A DNA stretch of 64,000 nucleotides from Bifidobacterium sp. WK012_4_13. GTDB taxonomy: Bacteria > Actinomycetota > Actinomycetes > Actinomycetales > Bifidobacteriaceae. The notes below the pieces were generated by a model. That model made no database searches, was not told the origin of the DNA, and was given only the letters and a program-made list of their open reading frames with translations. The DNA lies in assembly GCF_041080835.1 (NCBI RefSeq), contig NZ_CP129683.1, forward strand, positions 1,860,001-1,924,000. Reading direction: 5' to 3'. This document shows positions 9,045-17,892 of this stretch, in pieces (position 1 is the stretch's first letter; each line of letters opens with the position of its first letter). The position numbers were made by a program, and so were the translations under genes.

Positions 9045-9725
9045 ATGATTCATTACGCCCAGTCGCTTTGGAAGCAATACAAGAACCTTGAGGTTTCCGA
9101 TCGGGCGGCTCTTGGCGCAGCAGGTTCCTTTGCCGCAGGTGTCGGGATGGCATCCGTAAAGTTCGGGTTGGGAATCTTCACGCAGTCAGTCCTGTTCATC
9201 GTCAGCGCCGTGTATTACCTCGTGCTATGCCTCTCTCGATTCGTCATCGTGTACCGTCATCAGAAGATCAGGCAGCTGACAGATGCCGTTTTGCGTCTGA
9301 ACCGTGAGACGAGCGTGTATCACAGGACCGGCCTGTTCCTATCATGCATAGGCCTGAGCTATGCCGCATTCTCAGTGACATTGATCTTCGTTGGATCGAC
9401 GGGAAAATATTCGGATATAGTCGCGATAACCGTCGCGACGATCACCTTCATCAAGATCGGCATTGCAGCCAGAGGTCTGATTCTTTCTAGGCGTGAACGC
9501 AATCCGATGGACTCTGCCGTGCGCTTCCTGGCGTTCACTGACGCGATGCTGTCGATCGTCGTCATGCAGAACGTTCTGCTGGTTTCCCAAGGCATCAGTG
9601 AAGCGGGCAGAAGCTCGGGAATCTTTGGAATCGTTCTTGGCGTATGCGTCGTCGTCGCCGGGCTTGTCATGTTCTTCAGGCGTACCTCGAAAACGACGTT
9701 CCAGGCGAAGCAGATCGAGCGATAG
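9045..9725 (+). CDS. Polytopic membrane protein, unknown function
   Basis: A 226-residue protein with an excellent ribosome binding site (AGAGGAGAAGGGG). About five or six hydrophobic helices are visible, near residues 22-44, 46-68, 95-117, 122-146, 163-182 and 192-211. The first pair (SVKFGLGIFTQSVLF) superficially recalls the start of cation diffusion facilitators, but the metal-binding His/Asp pairs of that family are not visible, so I do not assign it. The gene is convergent with the Lrp-like gene, and the two stops are one base apart. Confidence 0.7.
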   Translation: MIHYAQSLWKQYKNLEVSDRAALGAAGSFAAGVGMASVKFGLGIFTQSVLFIVSAVYYLVLCLSRFVIVYRHQKIRQLTDAVLRLNRETSVYHRTGLFLSCIGLSYAAFSVTLIFVGSTGKYSDIVAITVATITFIKIGIAARGLILSRRERNPMDSAVRFLAFTDAMLSIVVMQNVLLVSQGISEAGRSSGIFGIVLGVCVVVAGLVMFFRRTSKTTFQAKQIER

Positions 9726-9726
9726 C

Positions 9727-10005
9727 TCAGTCGAGACCCAGCTCGAAGGCTGCCTTCATTTCCTTTCGCGAATACGTCTTGAAGGCCATCAGGGTCTGTG
9801 TGCTCAGGACTCCGTCGACCTTGGCTATGCCATCGGGGATGATGCCGGTCAGGTCATCGAATGCCGCAGAGGATACGACGGCCACGAGGTCGATGTCGCC
9901 TGCCACGGAATAGACGTCCCTGACACCGGGAATCTCTACGATTGCCTGTGCAGCCTCATTGATCTTCTGCGATTCAGCGCTGATAAGTACGATTGCGTCT
10001 GCCAT
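9727..10005 (-). CDS. Stand-alone Lrp/AsnC ligand-binding (RAM) domain protein
   Basis: A 92-residue protein matching the small-molecule-binding domain of Lrp/AsnC regulators without the DNA-binding half. The pattern of a strand, a helix (KINEAAQAIVEIPGVRDVYSV), then GDIDLVAVV is characteristic of the RAM fold. The start at 10005 is supported by AAGGAG seven bases upstream, and an earlier in-frame Met at 10041 lacks one. Such single-domain proteins assemble as dimers or larger rings and bind amino acids; their regulatory partners are mostly unknown. It runs convergently with the membrane protein gene at 9045. Confidence 0.85.
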   Translation of the reverse strand: MADAIVLISAESQKINEAAQAIVEIPGVRDVYSVAGDIDLVAVVSSAAFDDLTGIIPDGIAKVDGVLSTQTLMAFKTYSRKEMKAAFELGLD

Positions 10006-10202
10006 AATGCTCCTTCTTGATGACACCGAGGGATTCGTCACGATTCTACTCGCTGCGTGGCCTCATCCATCCTTCGCCACCTTGCATCTCAAGTATATGG
10101 CGACGATTGGGAAAGCAAAGGTGCATGTCTGGAAGTGCCTCATTTGCTCGATTCCTCGCAGTGATCGGCATTCACTTTCCTCTGCCATACGATGGAGGGA
10201 AC

Positions 10203-10260
10203 TTGACGACGACACGACTAAAGGTCACATAGACCATAAGTCATGTATACTGACAGTGGT
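10203..10260 (+). promoter_or_regulatory. Candidate promoter/operator region upstream of nrtR
   Basis: Within the 376-base gap before nrtR, two dyads lie close together: GGTCACATAGACC (10222-10234) and GTCATGTATACTGAC (10240-10254, partial symmetry). TATACT at 10246-10251 resembles a -10 element. NrtR proteins normally bind a palindrome near the promoter of NAD genes and usually regulate themselves, so these are candidate operators. I cannot confirm the lineage-specific consensus. The rest of the gap shows nothing clear. Confidence 0.35.
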
Positions 10261-10381
10261 TTCCGTGAACGGCGCGGAATGCAAGCCACGCGAGTTGTGA
10301 AGGCCATTGTCCGTATTTGATGAAGATTGCCGTCATTGCAATGGGCGCCGCCTTGATGCACTCGTCAGAGAGAGGTGAATC

Positions 10382-11194
10382 ATGCCTTTGGGAAATGTCT
10401 CGGAGCGCAGACGAAGCGCCCCCGATCTGGGCGTATCGGTGGTCATCCTTGCTCTTGACAAGCATGGCGGGGCATCCGCTGGGACTTGCGATTCAATGGA
10501 GTCACAGGGTTTGTCCAAGCCCGAAGTTGGCAGGCTCTGGCTGCCTCTTGTCAGGCGCGTGAAGCAGCCATTCCGCGATTGCTGGGCTCTGCCTGGGGCT
10601 GGTCTGCGAAGCGACATATCGCTTGAGGATGCCGCATTCGCCGCCTTGGAATCGACGACGAAGCTTCATCCTCACTATCTTGAACAGCTCTATACCTTCG
10701 GAGGCCCACATCGCTCCCAGGGAGGACTTCCTATGGTCTCGATCGTGTATTGGGCCCTCGTCGGACAGGCCGAAGCCGAGGCACTGCATGAGGCGCACAA
10801 CGTCCAGTGGTTTGCGACCGATGCCCTGCCCACTCTTGCCTTCGACCATGCTTCGATCGTCGACTATGCGCTCTGGCGGCTGAGGAACAAGATCGAATAT
10901 TCCTCGATAGCGTCACGACTCGTGGGAGACGAGTTCACACTCGCCCAGCTTCGGCATGTCTATGAGGCGGTTCTTGGAAAGGCTCTGGACCCTGCGAACT
11001 TCCGCAGACGGCTTCTCTCTTCGGGAACGTTGCAGGCGACCGGAAAATCCCAGGTCCGGGGTCGCCACAGACCTGCTGCGATTTACCGCTATGCTGCAGG
11101 GACGCCCGCCGATGAAGCGTATGAGGGAGTGCTGTCCGCGGTCACTGCAAACAGGCTGTTGGCAGACAGGATTTCCGTCGGGGATTCGCAATGA
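10382..11194 (+). CDS. nrtR: NrtR-type Nudix regulator of NAD metabolism
   Basis: A 270-residue protein. Residues about 14-165 form a Nudix-like fold (SVVILAL..., LPGAGLRSDISLEDAAFAAL...), but the catalytic Nudix box REXXEE is not intact, as expected for NrtR, which binds ADP-ribose-type ligands rather than hydrolysing them. The C-terminal third is a winged helix with the family's typical EYSSIASRLVGDEFTLAQL followed by FRRRLLSSGTL. AGAGAGGTG precedes the ATG. It lies directly upstream of nadA-nadB-nadC, which is the usual target, so it very probably represses this operon when NAD metabolites are abundant. The stop lies inside an 18-bp tandem repeat. Confidence 0.9.
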   Translation: MPLGNVSERRRSAPDLGVSVVILALDKHGGASAGTCDSMESQGLSKPEVGRLWLPLVRRVKQPFRDCWALPGAGLRSDISLEDAAFAALESTTKLHPHYLEQLYTFGGPHRSQGGLPMVSIVYWALVGQAEAEALHEAHNVQWFATDALPTLAFDHASIVDYALWRLRNKIEYSSIASRLVGDEFTLAQLRHVYEAVLGKALDPANFRRRLLSSGTLQATGKSQVRGRHRPAAIYRYAAGTPADEAYEGVLSAVTANRLLADRISVGDSQ

Positions 11195-11233
11195 GACGGA
11201 GATTCGCAGTGAGCTGGGGATTCGCAATGAGAC
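11180..11233 (+). repeat. 18-bp tandem repeat at the 3' end of nrtR
   Basis: Three units of 18 bp, GGGGATTCGCAATGAGAC at 11180 and 11216 (identical) and a variant at 11198. The first copy contains the nrtR stop codon (TGA 11192-11194); the other two lie in the 143-base gap before nadA. Confidence 0.85.
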
Positions 11234-11337
11234 GGGGAAGCGGGGGTGTCCGGTGCTCATGTGCGGCGAATCCCGCGGAATCGAATCTTCGAATCCCCAA
11301 CGATCAGATGAAGATGTGATGAGAGAAAAGGAATGTC

Positions 11338-12603
11338 ATGACCGCAATCAATGAGATACTCGAGCGTCTTGGCGCCGAAGACAGCTGTGATTCCCGGCTC
11401 ACCCTCGACCCCTGGGCCTTCGACAGACCTGAGGAGAAACCGACATATGGGCCAGGAGCCTCGATCTTCGACACCCTGCCATCCTTGGCTCCCAAGCAGC
11501 GCATGATTCCCGAGCGTTACAGGTCGGCCAGCGATGCCGAGCTGGATTCACGCATCACGGAGGCCAAGAGGAAACTCGGGTCACAGCTACTGATTCTGGG
11601 ACATTTCTATCAGCGTGACGAGATCGTCGCTCATGCCGACTACATAGGGGATTCCTTCCAGCTTGCCAAGAACGCGACCGAACATCCCGAGGCCAGATAT
11701 ATCGTGTTCTGCGGCGTGCACTTCATGGCCGAGACTGCGGACATCCTGTCCAACCCGGAACAGTCGGTAACGCTTCCCAATCTTTCCGCAGGCTGTTCGA
11801 TGGCCGACATGGCCAACATCGACCAGGTCGAGGATTGCTGGAAACAGCTGATGGATGCTTGCCCAGACAATGCAGACGACGATGTCCGCGCTCCCATCAT
11901 TCCCATCACCTACATGAATTCGTCCGCAGCCTTGAAGGCCTTCTGCGGTCGTCATGGCGGCATCGTATGCACATCGTCCAACGCCCGGGCTGTGCTGGAG
12001 TGGGCCTTTGAGCGCGGGAGGCGGGTCCTCTTCTTCCCCGACCAGCATTTGGGCAGGAACACCGGGATGCAGATGGGCATTCCTCCCGAGAGGATGCGGT
12101 TGTGGAATCCCAGGAGGCCGATGGGCGGATCGACGGCTGATGCGTATGCCAATGCCAGGATGATTCTCTGGAAGGGCTTCTGCTCGGTCCATCAACGATT
12201 TACCGTCGAACAGATCGAAAGGGCACGGCAGGCATATCCGGGCGTGAAGGTCATCGTGCACCCCGAATGCTCGATGGAAGTCGTTCAGGCGGCCGATGGC
12301 ACGGGATCTACCGCCTATATCGTCAGGGAAATAGAGGAGGCACCATCGGGTTCGGCCATAGCAGTCGGCACTGAGATCAACCTTGTCAATCGGCTTGCCG
12401 CCGAGCATCCGGACAAAACGATTTTCTGTCTCGATCCGGTAGTGTGCCCTTGTTCGACGATGTATCGCATTCACCCTGCATATCTGGCCTGGGCATTGGA
12501 GAGCATAGTCGAAGGCGACATCGTCAATCGCATCACGGTGGACCCGCGGACGGCAGCCGATGCACGCGTCGCGCTGGAAAGAATGTTGGAGGTTCGTCCA
12601 TGA
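11338..12603 (+). CDS. nadA: Quinolinate synthase
   Basis: A 421-residue enzyme that condenses iminoaspartate with dihydroxyacetone phosphate to quinolinate, the second step of de novo NAD synthesis. The [4Fe-4S] cluster ligands are visible in the three conserved places: AGCSMADM (about residue 153), VCTSSNA (about 210) and HPECSMEVV (about 310). GHFYQRDEIV near residue 92 and the GTEINLVNRL and CPCSTM segments are family hallmarks. The first 70 residues are an N-terminal extension typical of actinobacterial forms. A weak AAAAGGA precedes the ATG. nadB overlaps its stop by four bases. Confidence 0.97.
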   Translation: MTAINEILERLGAEDSCDSRLTLDPWAFDRPEEKPTYGPGASIFDTLPSLAPKQRMIPERYRSASDAELDSRITEAKRKLGSQLLILGHFYQRDEIVAHADYIGDSFQLAKNATEHPEARYIVFCGVHFMAETADILSNPEQSVTLPNLSAGCSMADMANIDQVEDCWKQLMDACPDNADDDVRAPIIPITYMNSSAALKAFCGRHGGIVCTSSNARAVLEWAFERGRRVLFFPDQHLGRNTGMQMGIPPERMRLWNPRRPMGGSTADAYANARMILWKGFCSVHQRFTVEQIERARQAYPGVKVIVHPECSMEVVQAADGTGSTAYIVREIEEAPSGSAIAVGTEINLVNRLAAEHPDKTIFCLDPVVCPCSTMYRIHPAYLAWALESIVEGDIVNRITVDPRTAADARVALERMLEVRP

Positions 12604-14489
12604 TCGTCGTCGTCGGTGCAGGAATTGCGGGGATATCCGCTGCGCTCGCCATAGCCGGGGGAAGCGGTGAGAAGGAACTCGATTCAGGGCAGACCGGGCA
12701 GGATGTGCTGCTGATTTCCAAGACCAGCTTCACCATGTCCAATACCTTCTGCGCACAGGGTGGCATAGCGGCTGCGGTCGCCGATGACGACAGCCCTGAG
12801 ATGCATGCCCATGACACCCTGATCGCAGGCGACGGGCTGTGCGACAGGGAAGCGGTCGCAATCCTGACGACCGAGGGAGCAAGGGAGGTGAAGGCTCTGG
12901 CCAGGAATCTCGTGCATTTCGACCGTGACGGTTCCGGCCAGCTGCAGCATGGCATGGAAGGGGCCCATGGCGTTGCACGCATACTGCATGCCGGTGGCGA
13001 TGCCACTGGATACGTGATGGAGAACGACCTGGCATCCGTCGCAGCTCTGAACCCGCGCATCCACATTCTTGAGCACGCTTTCCTGGAGAGTCTGCGCGCA
13101 CGCGATGGAGAGATCGAAGGTCTGCGCGTGCATATCGATCTCGACGCCGAGATGTCTGCGATGTTGAGGAAGGTCTATGAGACGCGAGCGGACGATGAGG
13201 TGGTGCATGAGCTGCGTGCCAGAGCCGGAAGCGATGGTGGCGGCGCGGTCGAGATAGCGGCGCGGTCGGTGATCCTAGCCACTGGGGGAGCTGGGCAGGC
13301 GTACGAATATACGACCAATCCCGAAATTGCCACCGGTGACGGTGTGGCCGCCGCGTGGCGAGTGGGAGCTCGCATACAGGACGCGGAATTCTATCAGTTC
13401 CATCCCACGGCTCTTGCGGCCAAGAAGCATTTCCTTGTGTCGGAGGCCGTTCGGGGCGAGGGGGCGGTGTTGCTTGACAGTGCCGGGGAGCGATACATGC
13501 CAGATATCGATTCCAGAGCCGAACTCGCTCCACGGGACATTGTCGCACGGGCGAATTTTCGCACGATGCAGCGCCAGGGTGGGGATCCGGTTCGTTTGGA
13601 CGTCACCGTTCTGGCAGACAGACATCAGGATCTGGCCGCTTTCCTGAAACGGCGCTTTCCGACATTGGACCACTTCACGAAAAAAGAAGGCCTTGACTGG
13701 GCGACGTCGCCGATTCCGGTCACTCCTGCGGCTCACTATTGGATGGGCGGCATCCACACCGATCTATGGGGAAGAACCACGGTTCCAGGACTCTATGCCG
13801 CAGGGGAATGCGCGAGAACAGGAGTTCATGGAGCGAACCGTCTGGCTTCGAATTCGCTGCTCGAAGGCTTGGTGTTCGGAAGACGTGCGGGCATTGCCGC
13901 CGTGATGGACGCCGCCGCCAGCCGTGCCGATGGCAGTCCTGTAGATGACAATGGTGTAGATGACAGCGGTGTAGATGACAGCGGTGTAAACAGCAACCGT
14001 GTAGATAGCAACCGTGTAGGCAGCAGCGGTGTAAACAGCAACCGTGTAGATAGCAACCGTGTAGGCAGCAGCGGTGTAAACAGCAACCGTGTTGATGCCG
14101 TTCGCCTATTCCCGGATGGAACGCTCCACATTTCGGGACATATTCCCACCCGCGAGGAAATCCAGAGGCTGATGTGGACGAACGTCGGCGTGATTCGCAG
14201 AGAATCCGACCTGAAGCAGGCCGTCCATACCCTCTTCGAGTGGTTGCAGACAATGGATGCGGTATATGCGCATCGACTTGCGAGCGACGTGCAACGGGGT
14301 GGCGGAGCCAAGGGGCAGGGCGAGACCCTTGGAGACGGAAAGCCTGAAAGTCCGTCGCAGTTCGAAGAGAGCAAGGCGTCTTCGGCAACGACCTTCATGG
14401 AAAATCGCAATCTGGTGACTGTGGGGTATCTCATCGCAAAAGCGGCCCTGAACCGGCCAGAGTCGCTCGGCGCGCATGCCAGAGAGTGA
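12600..14489 (+). CDS. nadB: L-aspartate oxidase with a repeat-expanded linker
   Basis: A 629-residue FAD enzyme that oxidises aspartate to iminoaspartate for NadA. The ATG at 12600 overlaps the nadA stop (ATGA), with GGAGG eight bases upstream. The N-terminus shows the dinucleotide fold VVGAGIAGISAA, then the FAD-binding and catalytic segments CAQGGIAAAV, HDTLIAGDGLCD, GARIQDAEFYQFHPTA and GIHTDLWGRTTVPGLYAAGE. The C-terminal helical domain begins near residue 510. Between them a linker of about 50 residues (448-497) is encoded by ten 15-bp tandem repeats of Val-Asp/Asn-Ser-type pentapeptides, and a second variable stretch lies near 585-605. This makes the protein longer than the roughly 530-560 residues usual for the family. 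Confidence 0.96.
   Translation: MIVVVGAGIAGISAALAIAGGSGEKELDSGQTGQDVLLISKTSFTMSNTFCAQGGIAAAVADDDSPEMHAHDTLIAGDGLCDREAVAILTTEGAREVKALARNLVHFDRDGSGQLQHGMEGAHGVARILHAGGDATGYVMENDLASVAALNPRIHILEHAFLESLRARDGEIEGLRVHIDLDAEMSAMLRKVYETRADDEVVHELRARAGSDGGGAVEIAARSVILATGGAGQAYEYTTNPEIATGDGVAAAWRVGARIQDAEFYQFHPTALAAKKHFLVSEAVRGEGAVLLDSAGERYMPDIDSRAELAPRDIVARANFRTMQRQGGDPVRLDVTVLADRHQDLAAFLKRRFPTLDHFTKKEGLDWATSPIPVTPAAHYWMGGIHTDLWGRTTVPGLYAAGECARTGVHGANRLASNSLLEGLVFGRRAGIAAVMDAAASRADGSPVDDNGVDDSGVDDSGVNSNRVDSNRVGSSGVNSNRVDSNRVGSSGVNSNRVDAVRLFPDGTLHISGHIPTREEIQRLMWTNVGVIRRESDLKQAVHTLFEWLQTMDAVYAHRLASDVQRGGGAKGQGETLGDGKPESPSQFEESKASSATTFMENRNLVTVGYLIAKAALNRPESLGAHARE
13941..14090 (+). repeat. 15-bp minisatellite inside nadB
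   Basis: Ten in-frame 15-bp units from 13941 to 14090. Units 4-6 (13986-14030) and 7-9 (14031-14075) are identical 45-bp blocks and unit 10 repeats unit 4, which indicates recent block duplication. Typical units are GTAAACAGCAACCGT, GTAGATAGCAACCGT and GTAGGCAGCAGCGGT. They encode V-x-x-x-G/R pentapeptides in the linker between the FAD domain and the C-terminal helical domain. Confidence 0.97.
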
Positions 14490-14689
14490 ATGAAGACAGC
14501 ATTGAGACATGCTTGATAACGGTTCGGGGGAGTGTGCGAAAGAGAAAGGATCCGATTGCAGAAACGTCAGGTCCTGACTCGTGGTCCAGGAATGCATGTT
14601 CATCCAACCGCAACAGCTGCGCCCTGTCTCCATCAGGTCAGGACGACTGCCGATTGACCCCGTGCGTCCATATAGATAAGGAAGCTGTG

Positions 14690-15544
14690 ATGTTGAACCA
14701 AACAATTGTTCAGGAACTTCTGCAAAGAGCATTTCAAGAGGACTCGCCCCAAGGGGACATAAGTTCGAGCCAGGTCATTCCAGAAGACTTCATTGGTGAG
14801 GCGGATCTCGTTGCCAGGCAGGAAGGCGTCATCAGTGGGATTGACATATTCGCGCAGGCATTCGGATACATCAATCCGCAGGTGACGGTCGAGCGATTCA
14901 TAGCGGACGGCCGGAAGTTCGATTCTGGCGAGAGACTTGCAAGGGTGTGCGGTCCCATGCGGGCGATTCTGAGAAGCGAGCGCGTCGCACTGAACATCGT
15001 GCAGCATATGACGGGCATAGCGACGGCGACTGCGGCATTCGTCCGCGAGGTGGAAGGCAGGAACATAGCCATAAAGGATACGCGCAAGACGCTGCCTGGA
15101 CTTCGGGCCGTGCAACGCTATGCGGTGACCTGCGGCGGTGGTGTCAACCATCGCAATGGTCTGTCGGACGCCGTGATGATGAAGGACAACCATCTGGCCG
15201 TTCTGCGTGCCCTCGGGGTGCCTGTTTCGCGGGCAATCGCTCATGCCCGAACCATACGCATCGATGGAAGTCCTGTCGTCGTCGAGGTAGAGGTTGATGA
15301 TCCTACCCAGATCGAGGAAGTCCTGTCAGGGCATCCGGATGTCATCATGCTTGACAATTTCTCGCCTGAGGACACCGTCGCTGCAGTGAGACAGATCGAT
15401 CATAGGGCAGAGGTCGAGGCGAGTGGCAACATGACGCTGGAGAAGGTTCGTTCGATTGCGGATTCAGGAATCGACACGATTTCCATAGGATCGCTCACCC
15501 ACAGCGTCAAGGGAATCGACCTAGGTCTGGATTGGGCGGATTGA
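14690..15544 (+). CDS. nadC: Nicotinate-nucleotide pyrophosphorylase (carboxylating)
   Basis: A 284-residue quinolinate phosphoribosyltransferase, which converts quinolinate and PRPP to nicotinate mononucleotide. Family motifs seen are LNIVQHMTGIAT, DTRKTLPGLRAVQRYAVTCGGG, HRNGLSDAVMMKDNH, VEVEVDDPTQIEE and EASGNMTLEKVRSIADSGIDTISIGSLTHS. I chose the ATG at 14690, preceded by AAGGAAG. The frame is open back to the nadB stop, but those 68 upstream residues do not look like protein. The 200-base gap after nadB may carry its own leader. The following cysteine desulfurase gene starts on the last base of its stop. Confidence 0.96.
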   Translation: MLNQTIVQELLQRAFQEDSPQGDISSSQVIPEDFIGEADLVARQEGVISGIDIFAQAFGYINPQVTVERFIADGRKFDSGERLARVCGPMRAILRSERVALNIVQHMTGIATATAAFVREVEGRNIAIKDTRKTLPGLRAVQRYAVTCGGGVNHRNGLSDAVMMKDNHLAVLRALGVPVSRAIAHARTIRIDGSPVVVEVEVDDPTQIEEVLSGHPDVIMLDNFSPEDTVAAVRQIDHRAEVEASGNMTLEKVRSIADSGIDTISIGSLTHSVKGIDLGLDWAD

Positions 15545-16794
15545 TGGCAGGGAATGCGTCCTGGGAGGCGTCGGATGCTCATGATTCATATGCTGCAGAT
15601 GAGGCCATGTATCTGGATGCCGCCTCGACCGTGGCTGTGTCGCCAAGCGTCATCAAGGCGATGCTCCCATTCTGGCTGAGCGATTATGCGAATCCTTCAA
15701 GCGTCCATGCCTATGGGAAGTCAGCTGCCGAATCTCTGGAGAATGCAAGAAGGATATTCGCAAGCGACTTGGGTGCGCCAGCTCATGAAGTGATTTTCAC
15801 ATCGGGTGGCACGGAGTCGGATAACTTGGCGATCAAAGGCATGGCCATGGCTCTGCGCTCTGCGCAGATCTCCGATGGCGACACAGCCACTCCTAGAGGC
15901 GACCGCACCCGACGAAATCACATTGCAATCTCTGCCATCGAGCATCCTGCCATAATGGAGTCCGCACAGTGGATGTCTCGGTATTTCGGTTTCCAGATCG
16001 ATGCGCTGCCTGTCGACTCGTCTGGACGGGTTGATGTGGAAGCATATGAGACGATCGTTTCACATCGCACCGCATTGGTGAGTGTCGCCTTGGCCAACAA
16101 CGAAGTGGGAACGATGCAGCCAATTTCGGAGCTTGCGCGAATAGCCCATCTCAATGGTGCCTTGATGCATACCGACGCCGTTCAGGCCGCCGGCCATGTT
16201 CCCATAGACATGGCTTCCCTTGGCGCTGATGCAATGAGTGTTTCCGGTCATAAATTCGGCACTCCGAAGGGCATGGGAGCTCTTATCCTGCGTTCGGCAG
16301 CGCCATATGAACCCCTTATCTCGGGTGGAGGGCAGGAGTCAGGCCGCCGTTCAGGGACTCAGGACGTCGCAGGAGCCGTCGGCATGGCGGTCGCGCTTCA
16401 CGAATCTGTGCAGCGCATGAGATCCGTTGGCGAACAGATCGCGGAATCGCGCGACATGCTCATCTCGGCGGTTCTCGAAGCCATCCCCGAGGCCCGGCTG
16501 ACCGGTGCCCGAGAGCCTTCGCAGCGACTTCCGGGCCATGCGTCCTTCGTCTTTCCCCGTGTCTTGGGCGAGGCACTCCTCGTGGATTTGGACACGGCAG
16601 GAATCATGTGCTCCAGCGGATCGGCATGCTCCGATGCACGCGACGTGGCACCGCGCACCTTGATGGCAATGGGATATGACGAGCAGACCGCGAAGACATC
16701 GATCAGGATGACATTCCAGACACCATTGGAACCAGGACAGATACGGAGAATCGTTCATGTGCTGGATTCCTCCTACCATAGGCTCGCAGGGTAG
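15544..16794 (+). CDS. Cysteine desulfurase (NifS/IscS-like)
   Basis: A 416-residue PLP enzyme that releases sulfur from cysteine. The PLP lysine is in SVSGHKFGTPKG, and the catalytic cysteine loop is CSSGSACSDA. The segments TSGGTESDNLAIKG, ANNEVGTMQPI, HTDAVQAAGH and RRSGTQDV are typical. Its ATG overlaps the nadC stop (TGATG), so it belongs to the nad operon; a TTG twelve bases earlier and an ATG at 15619 are alternatives. Linkage of such an enzyme to nadA is well known in other bacteria, where it supplies the iron-sulfur cluster of quinolinate synthase. Confidence 0.93.
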   Translation: MAGNASWEASDAHDSYAADEAMYLDAASTVAVSPSVIKAMLPFWLSDYANPSSVHAYGKSAAESLENARRIFASDLGAPAHEVIFTSGGTESDNLAIKGMAMALRSAQISDGDTATPRGDRTRRNHIAISAIEHPAIMESAQWMSRYFGFQIDALPVDSSGRVDVEAYETIVSHRTALVSVALANNEVGTMQPISELARIAHLNGALMHTDAVQAAGHVPIDMASLGADAMSVSGHKFGTPKGMGALILRSAAPYEPLISGGGQESGRRSGTQDVAGAVGMAVALHESVQRMRSVGEQIAESRDMLISAVLEAIPEARLTGAREPSQRLPGHASFVFPRVLGEALLVDLDTAGIMCSSGSACSDARDVAPRTLMAMGYDEQTAKTSIRMTFQTPLEPGQIRRIVHVLDSSYHRLAG

Positions 16795-16902
16795 CCGATC
16801 CAGCCGGTGGTCCTTCCCGAATGAGCTCAGGTCTCGGTCTTGATTCCGGTTCCGTGACGGTCTTCAGGAAGCGCCGTCGTCAATCCATGGACTGCATGGC
16901 GT

Positions 16903-17667
16903 TCAGCTCTTGTCGTCATCGTTCGGATGCTCGGATTCCAAGGCGTCATCATCTGGAGATTCATTCACGTCTTCGAGGATTCTTTGTGGGCCCTTATCGG
17001 AGTCGAGCCTGTCATCATCCTTCTTGGATCGTGGAGACTTTGCGTGCTTGCCCACATATCGAAGCGTCGGTTTTGATTCCAGACGGGATAGGCCATTCCA
17101 TGCAAGATTGACGATATAAGCGGCAAGCTGCTCCTTGCTTGCCTTGCGGCTATCGGCCCAGTACTGCCCAGTGAACACGGTGAGCCCAACCAGCATCTGG
17201 GCATAGAACGGACTGCCTTTCGTGGATATCCTGCGACGATGAAACTGCTCGCTCAGAATTTCCTCGACACGCATGCTCACCTCTCCCAGCAGCGAGCTGA
17301 AGGAACTGGCAGGGTCGGTTGTAGGGGAGTCGCGTGCAAGAATCTTGAATCCCTCGGTGTGCTCCTCTATATAGGTGAGCAGAGCCAGCGCGGTCTTCTC
17401 GACGATCTGACGTGGATGGCCCTCGGCATCGCTCAGAGCCTCTGTCAACGCATTCGTCAGGGATTGCATCTCTCTATCCACAACAACGGCATACAGGCCC
17501 TCCTTGCCGCCGAAATGCTCGTACACTATCGGCTTGCTCACCTTGGCCTTCGAAGCTATTTCCTCGACGCTCGTCGACTCGAAGCCATGTTCTGCGAATA
17601 ACGACCTGCCGATGGCCAGAAGCTGCTCCCGGCGCTGAAAAGAAGTCATCCTTGTAGTCCCGCTCAT
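16903..17667 (-). CDS. TetR-family transcriptional regulator
   Basis: A 254-residue regulator. The N-terminal helix-turn-helix is clear: RREQLLAIGRSLFAEHGFESTSVEEIASKAKVSKPIVYEHFGGKEGLYAVVV. The C-terminal ligand domain is all-helical without recognisable specificity. A charged tail of about 50 residues (rich in Asp, Lys, Ser) follows and is probably disordered. Start choice is uncertain: 17667 has GGAAG immediately upstream, and 17649 (six codons later) and 17724 are alternatives. It is convergent with the cysteine desulfurase gene. Its target is not evident. Confidence 0.9.
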   Translation of the reverse strand: MSGTTRMTSFQRREQLLAIGRSLFAEHGFESTSVEEIASKAKVSKPIVYEHFGGKEGLYAVVVDREMQSLTNALTEALSDAEGHPRQIVEKTALALLTYIEEHTEGFKILARDSPTTDPASSFSSLLGEVSMRVEEILSEQFHRRRISTKGSPFYAQMLVGLTVFTGQYWADSRKASKEQLAAYIVNLAWNGLSRLESKPTLRYVGKHAKSPRSKKDDDRLDSDKGPQRILEDVNESPDDDALESEHPNDDDKS

Positions 17668-17892
17668 GCTTCCTAGTGTCGCACGCGTGCTAGCCACACG
17701 GGATACTATGCTCAGAGATGGCACACATCGGAAGCTGACGATGAACGCGCTTTGCCTCGATCGTTTCCTGCGCCCGCATTCGCCTGCGGCAATGCTGCAG
17801 CGCAGTGATGCTTGGGCAAAAACCGGTCCTCAGGTGTAAGGAACAAGGAGGAGTGCCGTTCGTTGTTGGAGAATTGAGCGGAAACTGGCAGA

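Noticed and set aside
13941..14090. CRISPR-like array
   Set aside because: Repeats are contiguous 15-bp in-frame units without spacers; it is a coding minisatellite. No CRISPR array is present in the window.
14486..14689. N-terminal extension of NadC
   Set aside because: The frame is open back to nadB, but the residues are not like NadC and a usable start with AAGGAAG exists at 14690.
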